DNA from: Rhopalosiphum padi
Taxonomy: Eukaryota; Arthropoda; Insecta; Hemiptera; Aphididae
DNA length: 64,000 nt
Reading direction: 5' to 3'
Assembly: GCF_020882245.1 (NCBI RefSeq)
Contig: NC_083598.1
Location: 91,269,714-91,333,713, forward strand
Shown here: piece by piece, positions 54,289-64,000 of the stretch
How the letters are laid out: each line of letters begins with the position of its first letter
Numbering within the stretch: position 1 is the first letter of the stretch
Made by a program: the position numbers and the translations under genes
Notes under the pieces: model-generated
Seen by the model: only the letters and a program-made list of their open reading frames with translations
What the model was told of the DNA's origin: nothing
The model's database searches: none

Positions 54289-55078
54289 CAGTGGTTCTCA
54301 AACATTTTTAGTCATGAAGTCTTTTTTTAAGCAGTAGTTTCACCTAGAGTCCCAAGAAATATTTAATGTTAAGTTTTATTTACCTACTACCTACATATGT
54401 AGTTAATGTACGAAATGTATACGGAAGTAAGAAAAATATAATATTTATTAATAAAGGAAACAATAACTGAGATAGTATTAAAAAAACAAGAGAAAATATT
54501 ATTTATTATTTATAATTATTATTATTATTACAATGTTACATCGTTACATGTACAATAATTGTATCTACATGTCTAATGTGAGCTTTATACTTGCGAGTTG
54601 TGAGTGTTGCGATTAAGTTTATCAATGTCCGGACTTCCGGAGTCACAGAAATCAATTGAAGACGTAAGGTACACAAATTTAGTCTTCTGCGTCTAAACGT
54701 GCTCGATAATTAATTTTTGTAGCTGTTTACTTCGAATATGTACTCGTAGTATCAAAAAGCAGTTAAAGTAATTAAGCTTTTGAACTTAATATCAAAAGAT
54801 CTTCCTAAGACACTAACTAATCCCAAAATTAAAAAATTGAATTACTTTTATAATCTAATCATTAGATAATTATGTTATATTTTAATATTGTTTGTACACG
54901 TGTCGGTGAATAATCACGTTTGAATTGACAGTCTTTTTAAAATGTATATATTATAGGCATTCGTTTTTATAACAAATAGTTATTTAATTATTAAATGTTT
55001 ATAGTGAAACTATAAAACAGCTCTTTAAAAACAATTGCGGAGCACTAAGGGCTCCGTGAATCACAATTTTGGAACCGC
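54289..55078. mobile_element. Decayed hAT element, CAGTGGTTCTCAAAC type
   Basis: The left end CAGTGGTTCTCAAACATTTT is the classic hAT (Charlie-like) terminus. At the right, the stretch around 55038-55078 ('gggctccgtgaatcacaatt', then 'ttggaaccgc') is its diverged inverted counterpart. No matching target duplication remains and there is no intact transposase frame in the 790 bases, so this is an old nonautonomous or gutted copy. Confidence 0.6.
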
Positions 55079-55293
55079 AAATAAGTAATATTATAATTTA
55101 TACCGCCTCCACCACAATGAACGTTCCTATAATAGTATAACTTATAGGCTGAGGGCCTAGATTTAAGTCCTATATAGTATAGGCTATAACATAATACCTA
55201 TGTTGCGTCATCGCTTGTAATAAGTATAAGTCTTAACAAGTTAAGAATTAAGGTGTACCTTATTATTAAGTAGGTACTTAAGTGGGCAGTGGC

Positions 55294-55454
55294 CAGAGGC
55301 GTGTCTATAGGACTAAAATTTAGGACAGGCCTGGTTATAAAAATAATTTGTATAGTCAACACATTCTTGTTTTTAATTTTAAAATGCATATTTTGAATAT
55401 ACTTAAAGGTTAAAAATCAGGGTAGGCCCAGGCTACCCGCTGGACATGCCTCTC
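55294..55454. mobile_element. hAT-like MITE, 161 bp
   Basis: The left end CAGAGGCGTGTC and right end GACATGCCTCTC are inverted copies with two mismatches. An exact 8-base duplication GCAGTGGC flanks it (55286-55293 and 55455-55462). It is non-coding. Confidence 0.8.
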
Positions 55455-55767
55455 GCAGTGGCTAAGCATAATTATTAAAAAATTAATAATAAACAATATT
55501 AGTCTATACTCCTACTCTATATTTTTATAATCCGTCTACGTTTATAAGCAGTGTCGGATTTTGCGCGAGTGCAGATTAGGTCAATCAAGTAAATTTTTTA
55601 AATGTTCTAACTTTCTAAATAAATAAATTCTAAATAATATTGAATAATAGTTTAGAAAATATAATTTTAATAAATGTTCCACGCCCGTTTATTCTGGATT
55701 GTTATGGACTCAGTGTTATCACTACTTTTGACTCGATTTAATGAACCACGCAAATCTCTATTATAGG

Positions 55768-55914
55768 CATAGGTGTGCGCAGGGGGTATGCAGGGTATGC
55801 GTATGCGGCTGCATACCCTGAAGCTTTTTAAGGGGCGAAAATCGACTGGAAAAAACCTTTATCGCGCAAGAAAAATAATTATAATGACTGAAAAGAGGCC
55901 TGCACACACCTATG
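55768..55914. mobile_element. hAT-like MITE, CATAGGTGTGCGCA family, 147 bp
   Basis: The ends CATAGGTGTGCGCAGG and CCTGCACACACCTATG are near-perfect inverted copies and belong to the same family as 22547-22848. Inside the left end are several 'tatgc' phrases capable of forming a hairpin. The flanking 8 bases are only partly alike (ATTATAGG versus AATTATGA), so the duplication has decayed or the border is off. Confidence 0.7.
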
Positions 55915-56429
55915 AATTATGATTATAGGTAAATAGTTGAAATATTTTTTTTATTAAAACCATCTTTACTTTTATCAAACACCGAAAATATATATAATTA
56001 TGCACCATATAACACATAAATTAAATTTTTTTTTATTATGTGCATTCAATATTAGTTATATATTAGTTATTGCACCCTGGCCTCCCAAAGTCTTATGTTA
56101 TATTAAATATGAGTATCCAGCATTATCTGTAAGGCTGAATTAAATTTTCGATATTTAAGATCAAGTAATTGGTAAAAATATTAATTTTTAAGGTAAAATT
56201 TAAATGAAAATAAAGTATATTTTATTTTATTATTTTGACAGTTTCATTGAAATGCATTCAGTAAATAGATAGGTACTTACATTTCAACATTACACATCTG
56301 TCATCTTTTACATGCAATTCCGCCTCCATCTAAATTATAAATACACGTTGATTAAGACAATTAGGTTATTTTTGTGTTTTAACTCTTAAGTAAGAAACTA
56401 CAAAATGTAATCTAATTATTTATTGTATT

Positions 56430-56471
56430 AATTGGTATATAATTAGTATATAATTGGTATATAATTGGTAC
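56430..56471. repeat. Short tandem repeat, about 10-base unit
   Basis: About four copies of a unit like ATTGGTATATA, one with an internal change (attagtatata). No gene is associated. Confidence 0.6.
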
Positions 56472-56668
56472 TTTATATAATAAAACACAAGTAGTTTACC
56501 CTAATTATTACTTTTATATTAATTAATATATTGTATTAAGTATTAACACTAATAAAGTAATAACTATAAGTTAATAAATAACAGTTATCCTGTCATCCTG
56601 AAAGTTAAAATAACCATCTCTATCATTATCAATATATATATTTATAAGTACCTACCAACCTACCTAAA

Positions 56669-57129
56669 CAGTGACGTATTTTCAATTTTTTTCTCGGGGG
56701 GGTCTAATAAATCCGACATAATATAAATAGGAACTTATATAAAGAAATAGTTTTTAATAGATTATAAGAATAAAAATAGTTATTTTATTATATTTTAAAG
56801 TACAAAATCCAAACGTCTTTTTTTTTTTACAATTATTGATGTTTATCTAATATGGGTAATTTTTAAAGTGGTAAATGGTAATACATACAATACAAGAAAA
56901 AGTTTAGTTACGAGCGACGGCGGGTTTTTGAGCGTTCGACCGCGTCCGTTGGCTAATTTTAAGCTATATTTTATATAAATATTTTGTTCACAGGAAAAAT
57001 TGCATCGTCCGCGCGTGCCTACATAAATTGGATTTTGCAAATATGTAAGAATTTTTAGTTTTTTTTTCTAGAGATTCTGGGGGGGGGGGGGTGTCCAGGG
57101 GTACTGGACCCCCCGTAAATACGCCACTG
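56669..57129. mobile_element. hAT-like nonautonomous element, 461 bp
   Basis: The ends CAGTGACGTATTT and AAATACGCCACTG are inverted copies with one mismatch. A perfect 8-base duplication TACCTAAA flanks it (56661-56668 and 57130-57137). There are G-rich strings inside both ends, including 13 G at 57079-57091. No transposase; the short open frame inside it is incidental. Confidence 0.88.
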
Positions 57130-57460
57130 TACCTAAATACATCTATTATAAAAAACATTTAATTACTGGTTCATCACAATATCGGAATGTATTAATTGTA
57201 AAAATAAAAATTAGTACCTATAAGTTATTTAAGTGTGCAACACTATAACATATTAATATTATTATGTAAAATTAAATAGGTTTAAAAATAAATATATTTT
57301 ATGTACAATATTAATTATATTGTAGATATTTTTGTTGTAAATTGTAATTTATAACAATATTTAATATAAATATATCAAACAATAATATAATATAGATGTC
57401 AGATGATAGTGTGATACAGTATTGAACATAAATTACTAATGTCCAATTTGATTAAATATT

Positions 57461-60400
57461 TTATCCACAAACGATCAAATTCTTGTATTTATCTTTAGTA
57501 ATACTGGGCGTGGAATTGTGTTCCTTTAACTCTATAACGCCACTTTTGGAACCTTTTATGTCGTGCAATAACCTGTAATAGTAATACCATACAAATATGA
57601 TATTATTGATATTTATGAATTTATGATTATTCTAATTTAATAACCCACTTAAGTGTTAAGTCTATATAAGGTACCTTTGTAGCATTAGTTAACATTATAA
57701 ATTATAATAATATAGAACAATAAGGGTAAGCAGTTAAGTTGGATAACAAAATATAATTATACTTTTATGCTTTTTATTTAGAATTAAAATATACTTACTT
57801 TTTATTGACACCTAGTTTGTTAATATTTAATAACTTATAGTTTCCCGAGATATTAATAAATTTAGTCACAAATTCTATCAAATATGGCACTTCAAGAATT
57901 ATATCACCCTGCAAAAGAAACAATTTACATAGATAATACATAATATAAAATATAGGTAAACGCATAGTCCATATGACCATATGCAAAGATAGTTATGAAT
58001 TATTGTTAGCACGGCGCTTATATTTTTTAAGCAATGCTTATATTATTATGGTTGTTCCCTTAATATAATCAAATTTATAAATAACTTTAAAATAATAATT
58101 TATAATAATTGTTTTAGAAATTTGGAAATTATTTAAAGGAGTACCCCTCTCACCTATACTATATATGACGTCTGGTTAGGTACTAAGGTCTATCATTAAT
58201 TATAATTTTTAATAATAATCTATTACTTACACATTAATAAATTTATTATAATTATGTAAAATGCAGACATACAGTCGTAGCACTAGAGTATAGAAGCGTT
58301 AATATAATAAAAAATGTAAGTACTTATACATTGGTGTAATAAGATAGTATATATACCTTATTGTGTTTATATTGCGGTGAAATTTTGATGAGTAAAAAGT
58401 TATCCATTCCCGAAGTAACTTCTAATTTTTGTATTAAATCCAATGGTATCTTTTCTTTGAGTCTTAATTTATTTTTAAGAATTTTGTTTAAACAGAAAGA
58501 TTTGTTTGTCAGTATCAACAATCTAGTTCTTCGTTTATATCCTTTCCGGTCGAATTTTACCACTTTGACACCATACTACAGAAATTATCAAAAAAATTTA
58601 GCAATATTCGCAAACGTGCAAGTATACAGGGCACAGGCACAATTAAATATTTCAATAGTCTAGCTCTAGCACTCATTCCCAACTACAATTAATAATTCAA
58701 CAATCTTAAATTCTTAAACACTGCAGTTAATATCAAATAGGTTGGTATCAACTCAACGAAATCTGTTGATACATAATTGTAAATTTTTCTTTTTATTTCG
58801 CGCCTATGTACCTACATAATATACTTGGCTCATCTCTTAAATCTATTATTAACTTAAATAAATAATTGGATGCAATTCTTACAACATATTTTTCATTTAA
58901 AGTGCGCATAAATGTCATTTTCAAATACTTTTCTAATGAATTCAACCGTTCGTTCAAAAATAAACTACGTGTATTACATTCGTAGCTGCATTTTTTGTCT
59001 GCAATTAGGTATAAATTAGTGCAATTATTATTTATTAGAATATGACGTGATTAATTACAATCACTGAAAGAAATTACAGAATAAATTTAATTAAATACCT
59101 TTAAAAAGATACTCAGCGAGCATTTTCAATTCTATTTGTTTTTTGCGTTTTAAATCTTGTGAGATTTTGTATCTTTTATTTTTCCAAATCATATGAATTT
59201 TTCTCAATTTATTAGCTGCCTGTAAACGGTAGATATAATATAACAATAATATATATATTTTTTAAATATATTTAATGATTAACTTCAATAATATTTTTGA
59301 TTAGGTAAATAGGTAATTTGTTTAATTCAAAATTTTAATATTAATTGTTTACATGAAAATGAAATTTTGTAATTTCAAATAAAAAAATTGGACAATGATG
59401 AGTAAAACTATAAAAGAGAATAAATCAATTTAGCTATTATTGGGTTAATATCTATATAGGTAGGTATGTATGTTCTAGGTGAATCGCGGACGAAAAGCCA
59501 GGGACAAAAAGTCCGAAAATACAAAATATTTTGTATAATTAATTTAAAATTTAAAAATTTAAAAATGTTTGTATACATTTTACATTATTATATTTTCATA
59601 TAACTAACAAATATATAACGGAAATCCACTATATATAGTAATGACAAATTTATATATTTTTTTTAATTATATATACTATTTTTTTTAGTTTTAGTTTAGT
59701 TGATGTGTTTATAAATAAAATAAAATTCATTGTTTGTTGAAATGTATTTAATTACAAATACATTTTAATATTGTTGTTCCTAAGATATCGTGTGATTACC
59801 TATATGTTAATATTTTTAAATACATTTATCTACGTACCTATTAAAATTAATAATACATTATATAATTATAAACGAAAATAAGAAAATAGAAAAATTAAAA
59901 TAATATAATGTGTATAATATATAATGTGTACAAACATTTTTAAATTTTTAAAATACATTTTAATTATATAAAATATTTTGTATTTTCGGACTTTTTATCC
60001 GACACTAAAACTGTGCTTTGAATTTTTGTCAAACTTTTTTTAAAACGAATTTTTTGACCGATTACCGTTCTAGGTATGTAGTTTTCTTTATCAATATATT
60101 TGATTATTTTTAAACTTAAATAATTATTAATAAAAAACCATTTCTATCAATATAAAAATGAAGTGTTTATGTCTGAGAATTTGATTTATACTCTTTTAAT
60201 CTTACGCCATTTAACTTTTTATTTATTATTGTATGTTTGTATTAGTGTTGAGATTATTCACACTAGGATATTATAAAATCCGAATATCCGTAATCCAAAT
60301 ATATCCGAATATTATACGGATGATCGAGAAAATTCAGTTTTGAATTATAAATATATCACATTCCGGCTATCCGAATATTTAAAAAATCCGAATATATATG

Positions 60401-60616
60401 TCTCAATACTAATATATAAGTATAAGTTTAATGAGTAAGTACTTACACACATTTGTGTACCCATTCAGGACTTACTTTGATAAATATTTTTTTATGCCAT
60501 CCTCTAGGTAAAACCCTCAAATTTGGTATAGACCTTGTAAATCCGCGTACAATTTGCCTTCGGGTATGTGTAATAAACGTCCGTTTATAAGAAAAATTAA
60601 GTTCTTCTTTTGCCAT
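57461..60616 (-). CDS. Myosin-I tail (TH1) protein without a motor domain
   Basis: Coding exons on the minus strand: 60616-60476, 59219-59099, 58998-58883, 58575-58357, 57908-57799, 57572-57461 (819 nt, 272 residues; all phases agree). The C-terminal ~190 residues match the myosin-I TH1 domain in order: 'MLAEYLFKGDKKCSY' (as in the FK..KASYP region), 'VVKFDRKGYKRRTRLLILTN', 'LRLKEKIPLDLIQKLEVTS', 'GDIILEVPYLIEFVTKF' and a last exon with 'SGVIELKEHN'. TH1 domains bind acidic phospholipids and tether class I myosins to membranes. The N-terminal ~60 residues are basic and contain no evident IQ motif or motor. An in-frame TAA 18 bases before the ATG argues that no upstream exon is spliced on. Conserved Lys/Arg residues in 'KFDRKGYKRR' remain, so lipid binding is plausible. 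Either a tail-only paralogue or an incompletely decayed gene copy. Confidence 0.75.
59481..60066. mobile_element. Nonautonomous element with long inverted arms and 9-base duplication
   Basis: Two arms of about 80 bases are inverted copies: left from about 59508 ('caaaaagtccgaaaatac' then 'aaaatattttgtataatta') and right ending near 60002 ('gtattttcggactttttatc'). A 9-base duplication GTTCTAGGT flanks the unit (59472-59480 and 60067-60075). The outermost bases (GAATCGCGGACGAAAAG versus GGTAATCGGTCAAAAAATTC inverted) match only partly. A nine-base duplication and long arms suit a Mutator-like MITE. It is A/T-rich and non-coding, and lies in intron 1 of the myosin-I tail gene. Confidence 0.7.
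60279..60403. repeat. Cluster of TCCGAATAT motifs
   Basis: The motif TCCGAATAT or a close variant (for example 'atccgaatatccg', 'tatccgaatatt', 'atccgaatatatat') occurs at least four times in 125 bases, with an inverted 'ttatacggat' in the middle. It resembles the interior of a small palindromic transposon remnant, but I could not define ends or a target duplication. It lies in intron 1 of the myosin-I tail gene. Confidence 0.45.
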
Positions 60617-63424
60617 TATATTGGATAATAATTAACTTATTGTCAAATTAACACAATTTTTTTTATCAAACAAATATAAACCACAATCAATTAAGTGAAT
60701 AAATAATTAAATTACAACTAATTGTAATCTTCTATATATATATAAAGTAAAAAAAATAAGTACAGAACTTATGTATAACTATAATAACGTTGTACAATAT
60801 CCAGTATACTACACGATTTAGCTTTAGTATATTATTGTTGTATAGTTCCTTAGAAATGCCTTGACCATTGCACAAAACCATATTAATATGCCCTCTCTAA
60901 CTATTTTGACCTCAGTCGAATTAAACGTTTTACAACTCTTAAATCGAAATGTATGGCACAGAAAAATATATAGATCAGTAGATCACTGTATTGAATTAGT
61001 CCAATTTAAAATTCATAACAATCAGTGGCGTGACGAGCATATTTCAAACCCTAAGCAAAATATTTAAACAATGACCTGCTACCCACTATACCCCCCACCA
61101 TCAACAACTTAATATGTCATCTAAAACTTTAAAGTAGTTTTGAATTTTTATTATAGGTCATAGCCCATAGGCCATAAACAATTTAATATCAAAATATACT
61201 ATATGATAATTAACTTTTATACATTCATATACACAAATTTAATTTTTAAGCTCAACACAAATTTCTAGGGCTAAACAATATTCATTCGACAAACGTCGTT
61301 CACCATATATCATTGATAACAATTAATGTCGTAGTTTTAATAGGTTATGTATACTATATACAAATATATAAAATATATATACATACATATTTTCTTAAGT
61401 GGTTTTTTTTATATCGTACTAAATAAATATTAATTCTTTATTCTTATGTGTTATTATAATCATAATATAAATATAATTATTACCTACATTTTTTAATTGA
61501 GTAAACAATATTTTTCGAGTATAATTTAATATCTACATCTACAAAAATTAAAATTAAACAATTACCCAAACGAGTAAATAGTAAATACCTAATTGAATTG
61601 TTATAAATTATTTTTTTTAACAAATTTTTCAGAAAACTGTATAAAATAATTTTTATGACACCACTCAAAAAAATTGAACATTAAACAAAAATTAATACTA
61701 GATAGTTCGTAAAAACAATATTAATGATAATTTATATTATACCTACGATCTATACTAAATAATTAACTTCAACCGATGATTTCTGAAAATTGAAGTGGTG
61801 TCACTTAACACCTTCATTCAAGTTTACATATCTATATCATAATTTTATATAAAAATGTACTTGTTGTATAAATAATGTAGATATACAGATTGTAAATACT
61901 CTTTAATAAAAAATAAAAATTGTCTATGGCAAAAAGAAGTTTAACCTAAGATGTTAACCTATTACTCGAACTAATAGCAATATAAATACATTATAGGTAT
62001 ATATAATAAAATATCTTTCGAAATATAAGCTGACCGTCCCAGTTCTCCGCCTAATATCTATAGAATAGTTGTTGTGTGTACCTAACAATTTATTATTAAA
62101 TTTAAAGTCTAATTTATTTAACACACCCATTAGACTTCAGCGACTTACCACTTATTAAATGACACTTACACTTACTTTACAGCAGATTAAGTTCCCCGAT
62201 TCTTAAAATTTCATTTTTATTTTATTTTATTAAAATAGAAAATGGTATTTAAATTGTAATGCTCGTAATAATAACAAAAATACAAGTAAATATCTTAAAG
62301 TATTTTAAATTAAAAAGTTTATATAGTTGACATATTTATTTTGGAAATGCTCTGTAATCAAAACCAATGTCAGGGTTTCATTGGCTAAACCTAAACGAAG
62401 CAAACAGTGCAGAGGAGACTGGTCACTGGAGAGTTATTATAAAGGTATTTAGTTTGCGGTAGTGATACTGTGATAGGTATAGGTATAATAAATGGAGTAG
62501 AATTTCTCAGTTGACAGAAGGCACCCTAAAGTTTTTACATACCACTGGAAAAGTAGGTGAAACAACATAACCAGGTATTTGTTTAGAAACGTTGTATTGG
62601 CTGTTTGCCTTTGCAAGAGGTTTAGAGGTCTGATAGACTACCCAGACTAAGGTAAGCAAATGACCAATCAACAATGTGAAAAACAATTTATACTAAAAAG
62701 TAAGAATAAAACCAGGAAAATGCAAGATTTTTCTTTAAATCCGTTCAATAACGTGTATGTATAGACGGGAATACGGGATAAGTAGAAATCAAGATCACGA
62801 TCTGATTCATCAGAAAATTTGATTAGTGATCTAATTATTGTACCTACTTATAAATGTAGTTATTTCTTTTTTGTAGATAGGTATGTTTTAAATGTAGTGC
62901 CTACGGCTTACCTAATACCTACACTTGGTATCTAAGCGTGAACCCGTAAACGATAATAAATAATAATAATTGAATCTATGCAAGCAACAAGTGCAACAGG
63001 CTGTTCCTTATTATTCATTATCACACTGTACGTCTGTACCATATGACTGTACCAAACACAATATCAGATGGCATGCAACACGTGTTTTGTATTTACACAA
63101 AATTATCCAGTTATCAGAGTACGAACTGTAATGAAATGAAAATAGAGAAATGAGCGCAATATTTAATAATACAATTATTATTATGTAACAAATTTCACCC
63201 AGTCGTGAGTCCACGGTTGTTCGAATTTTTATCGTGGACGCAACATTGAAATGTGTCGAATGAAAGTAACACGTCATCAGTATTGGGTGTTCGCTATAGG
63301 ATAGCTGACAGTCAATACAGAGGTATCTTTATAAAGTTTTATCGTTAGGTATTGCAATACGATTGTCGAACGTCTTTATAATTTTTTTTGATTTTATTGG
63401 CATATTAAACTTTACCGTGCCAAC
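60617..63424. other. Intergenic region between divergent genes
   Basis: This separates the myosin-I tail gene (-) from phosphoacetylglucosamine mutase (+). I looked for myosin motor motifs (P-loop GESGAGKT, switch I and II) on the minus strand and saw none; only short AT-rich frames are present. A fragment at about 61023 starting CAGTGGCGTGACGAGC looks like one end of a hAT-type repeat, without its partner. The last 200 bases should hold the mutase promoter. Confidence 0.55.
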
Positions 63425-64000
63425 ATGGATGAGTGGATCGAGAATGTTGTAGAACTAGATTCGAACATCGAATCATACCCAAATCCAGGAACCAAAGTGT
63501 TTCAATATGGCACATCGGGCATTCGTTACAAGTTAGTTTGATGTTCATTGTACGTACCTTTTAATAGGCACTAAATAATTATCCATTTTCAGTTCTGAAC
63601 ATTTAGACCATGTCCTGCATCGGATGGGTATGTTGGTCGCTTTGCGCTCAATACATTTGAAATCGGCAGCAGTTGGGCTAATGATAACAGCTTCACACAA
63701 TCCGCAAGACGATAACGGCATCAAACTCATTGACCCTCTAGGGGAAATGTTGGAAAGCTCATGGGAAGTGTATGCCACCCAATTGGCTAACGCCCCTAAT
63801 AATCAGGATGTATGTGCCATGCTCATAAATATTGCTTCTGAGAATAATATCGACAAAAATTATATACCACGTGTATACATTGGGCGTGATACCAGGTAAG
63901 TGGCTTCCCTTTAATATTCTTGTATGCCTTTTCAAATTTTTTATAATAATTATATTTAATATGGTTTTAGAAATTCTGGTAAAAGATTATTGGACGCTGT
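63425..64000 (+). CDS. PGM3/AGM1: Phosphoacetylglucosamine mutase, 5' part
   Basis: Exons: 63425-63531, 63593-63895, and 63971 onward, cut by the window end; about 146 residues are visible of a protein usually near 540. The enzyme converts N-acetylglucosamine-6-phosphate to the 1-phosphate, a step towards UDP-GlcNAc. In insects that nucleotide sugar feeds chitin synthesis, N-glycans and GPI anchors. Visible family features: 'FQYGTSGIRYN' near residue 25, the catalytic phosphoserine loop 'ITASHNPQDDNGIKL' with the reactive Ser at about residue 70, and 'VYIGRDTR' followed by 'NSGKRLLDAV'. Spacing matches the human enzyme. Cytosolic; no signal peptide. The start ATG gives the N-terminus expected for the family. 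Confidence 0.93.

Noticed and set aside
58361..58663. 100-codon plus-strand frame
   Set aside because: Antisense shadow of the main TH1-coding exon.
1..64000. CRISPR arrays, bacterial operons, integrated viral genes
   Set aside because: No regularly spaced repeats, ribosome binding sites or viral protein motifs were seen; all genes are split eukaryotic genes apart from the single-exon XRCC4-like gene and the small transposon frame.

Overview
This is 64 kb of animal nuclear DNA, very AT-rich, with short exons split by GT-AG introns. The gene set (APC4, GH18 chitinase, the axonemal protein DRC4, XRCC4, a myosin-I tail, phosphoacetylglucosamine mutase) is that of an insect. The base composition, many 'taggtacctac'-like strings and the crowd of short hAT-type inverted-repeat elements look most like an aphid (Hemiptera: Aphididae). 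The species is my inference and was not searched. No bacterial, viral, rRNA, tRNA or CRISPR feature was found.

Layout: 1-7.0 kb is AT-rich non-coding DNA with one reverse-transcriptase fossil. At 7.0-7.6 kb is a CpG-rich block, followed by a four-exon single-Ig membrane protein gene (8094-12517, +). It converges with the APC4 gene (16045-13098, -). APC4 is divergent from a membrane-anchored GH18 chitinase-like gene (17221-19556, +). From 19.6 to 36.1 kb I see no gene, only small transposon remnants. A second CpG-rich block (36.1-36.8 kb) leads into a six-exon gene for a 231-residue protein I do not recognise (36796-44556, +). DRC4/GAS8 follows in nine coding exons (45105-50147, +). An unusual Mutator-like/FLYWCH element lies at 50321-51113. 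A single-exon XRCC4-like gene (53895-52618, -) is followed by a cluster of hAT-like elements (54.3-57.1 kb). Next is a six-exon gene encoding only a myosin-I tail (60616-57461, -). The first three exons of phosphoacetylglucosamine mutase (63425 to the window end, +) close the window.

Split-gene models were built by hand. In each complete one the exon lengths sum to a multiple of three and the junction phases agree, which is the main support for the boundaries. The genes do not form a pathway; this is an ordinary euchromatic neighbourhood. The most unusual items are the motor-less myosin-I tail gene, the FLYWCH element whose ends carry repeated copies of a 13-base motif, the GC-AG intron and ATG-only exon of DRC4, and the unrecognised 231-residue protein.
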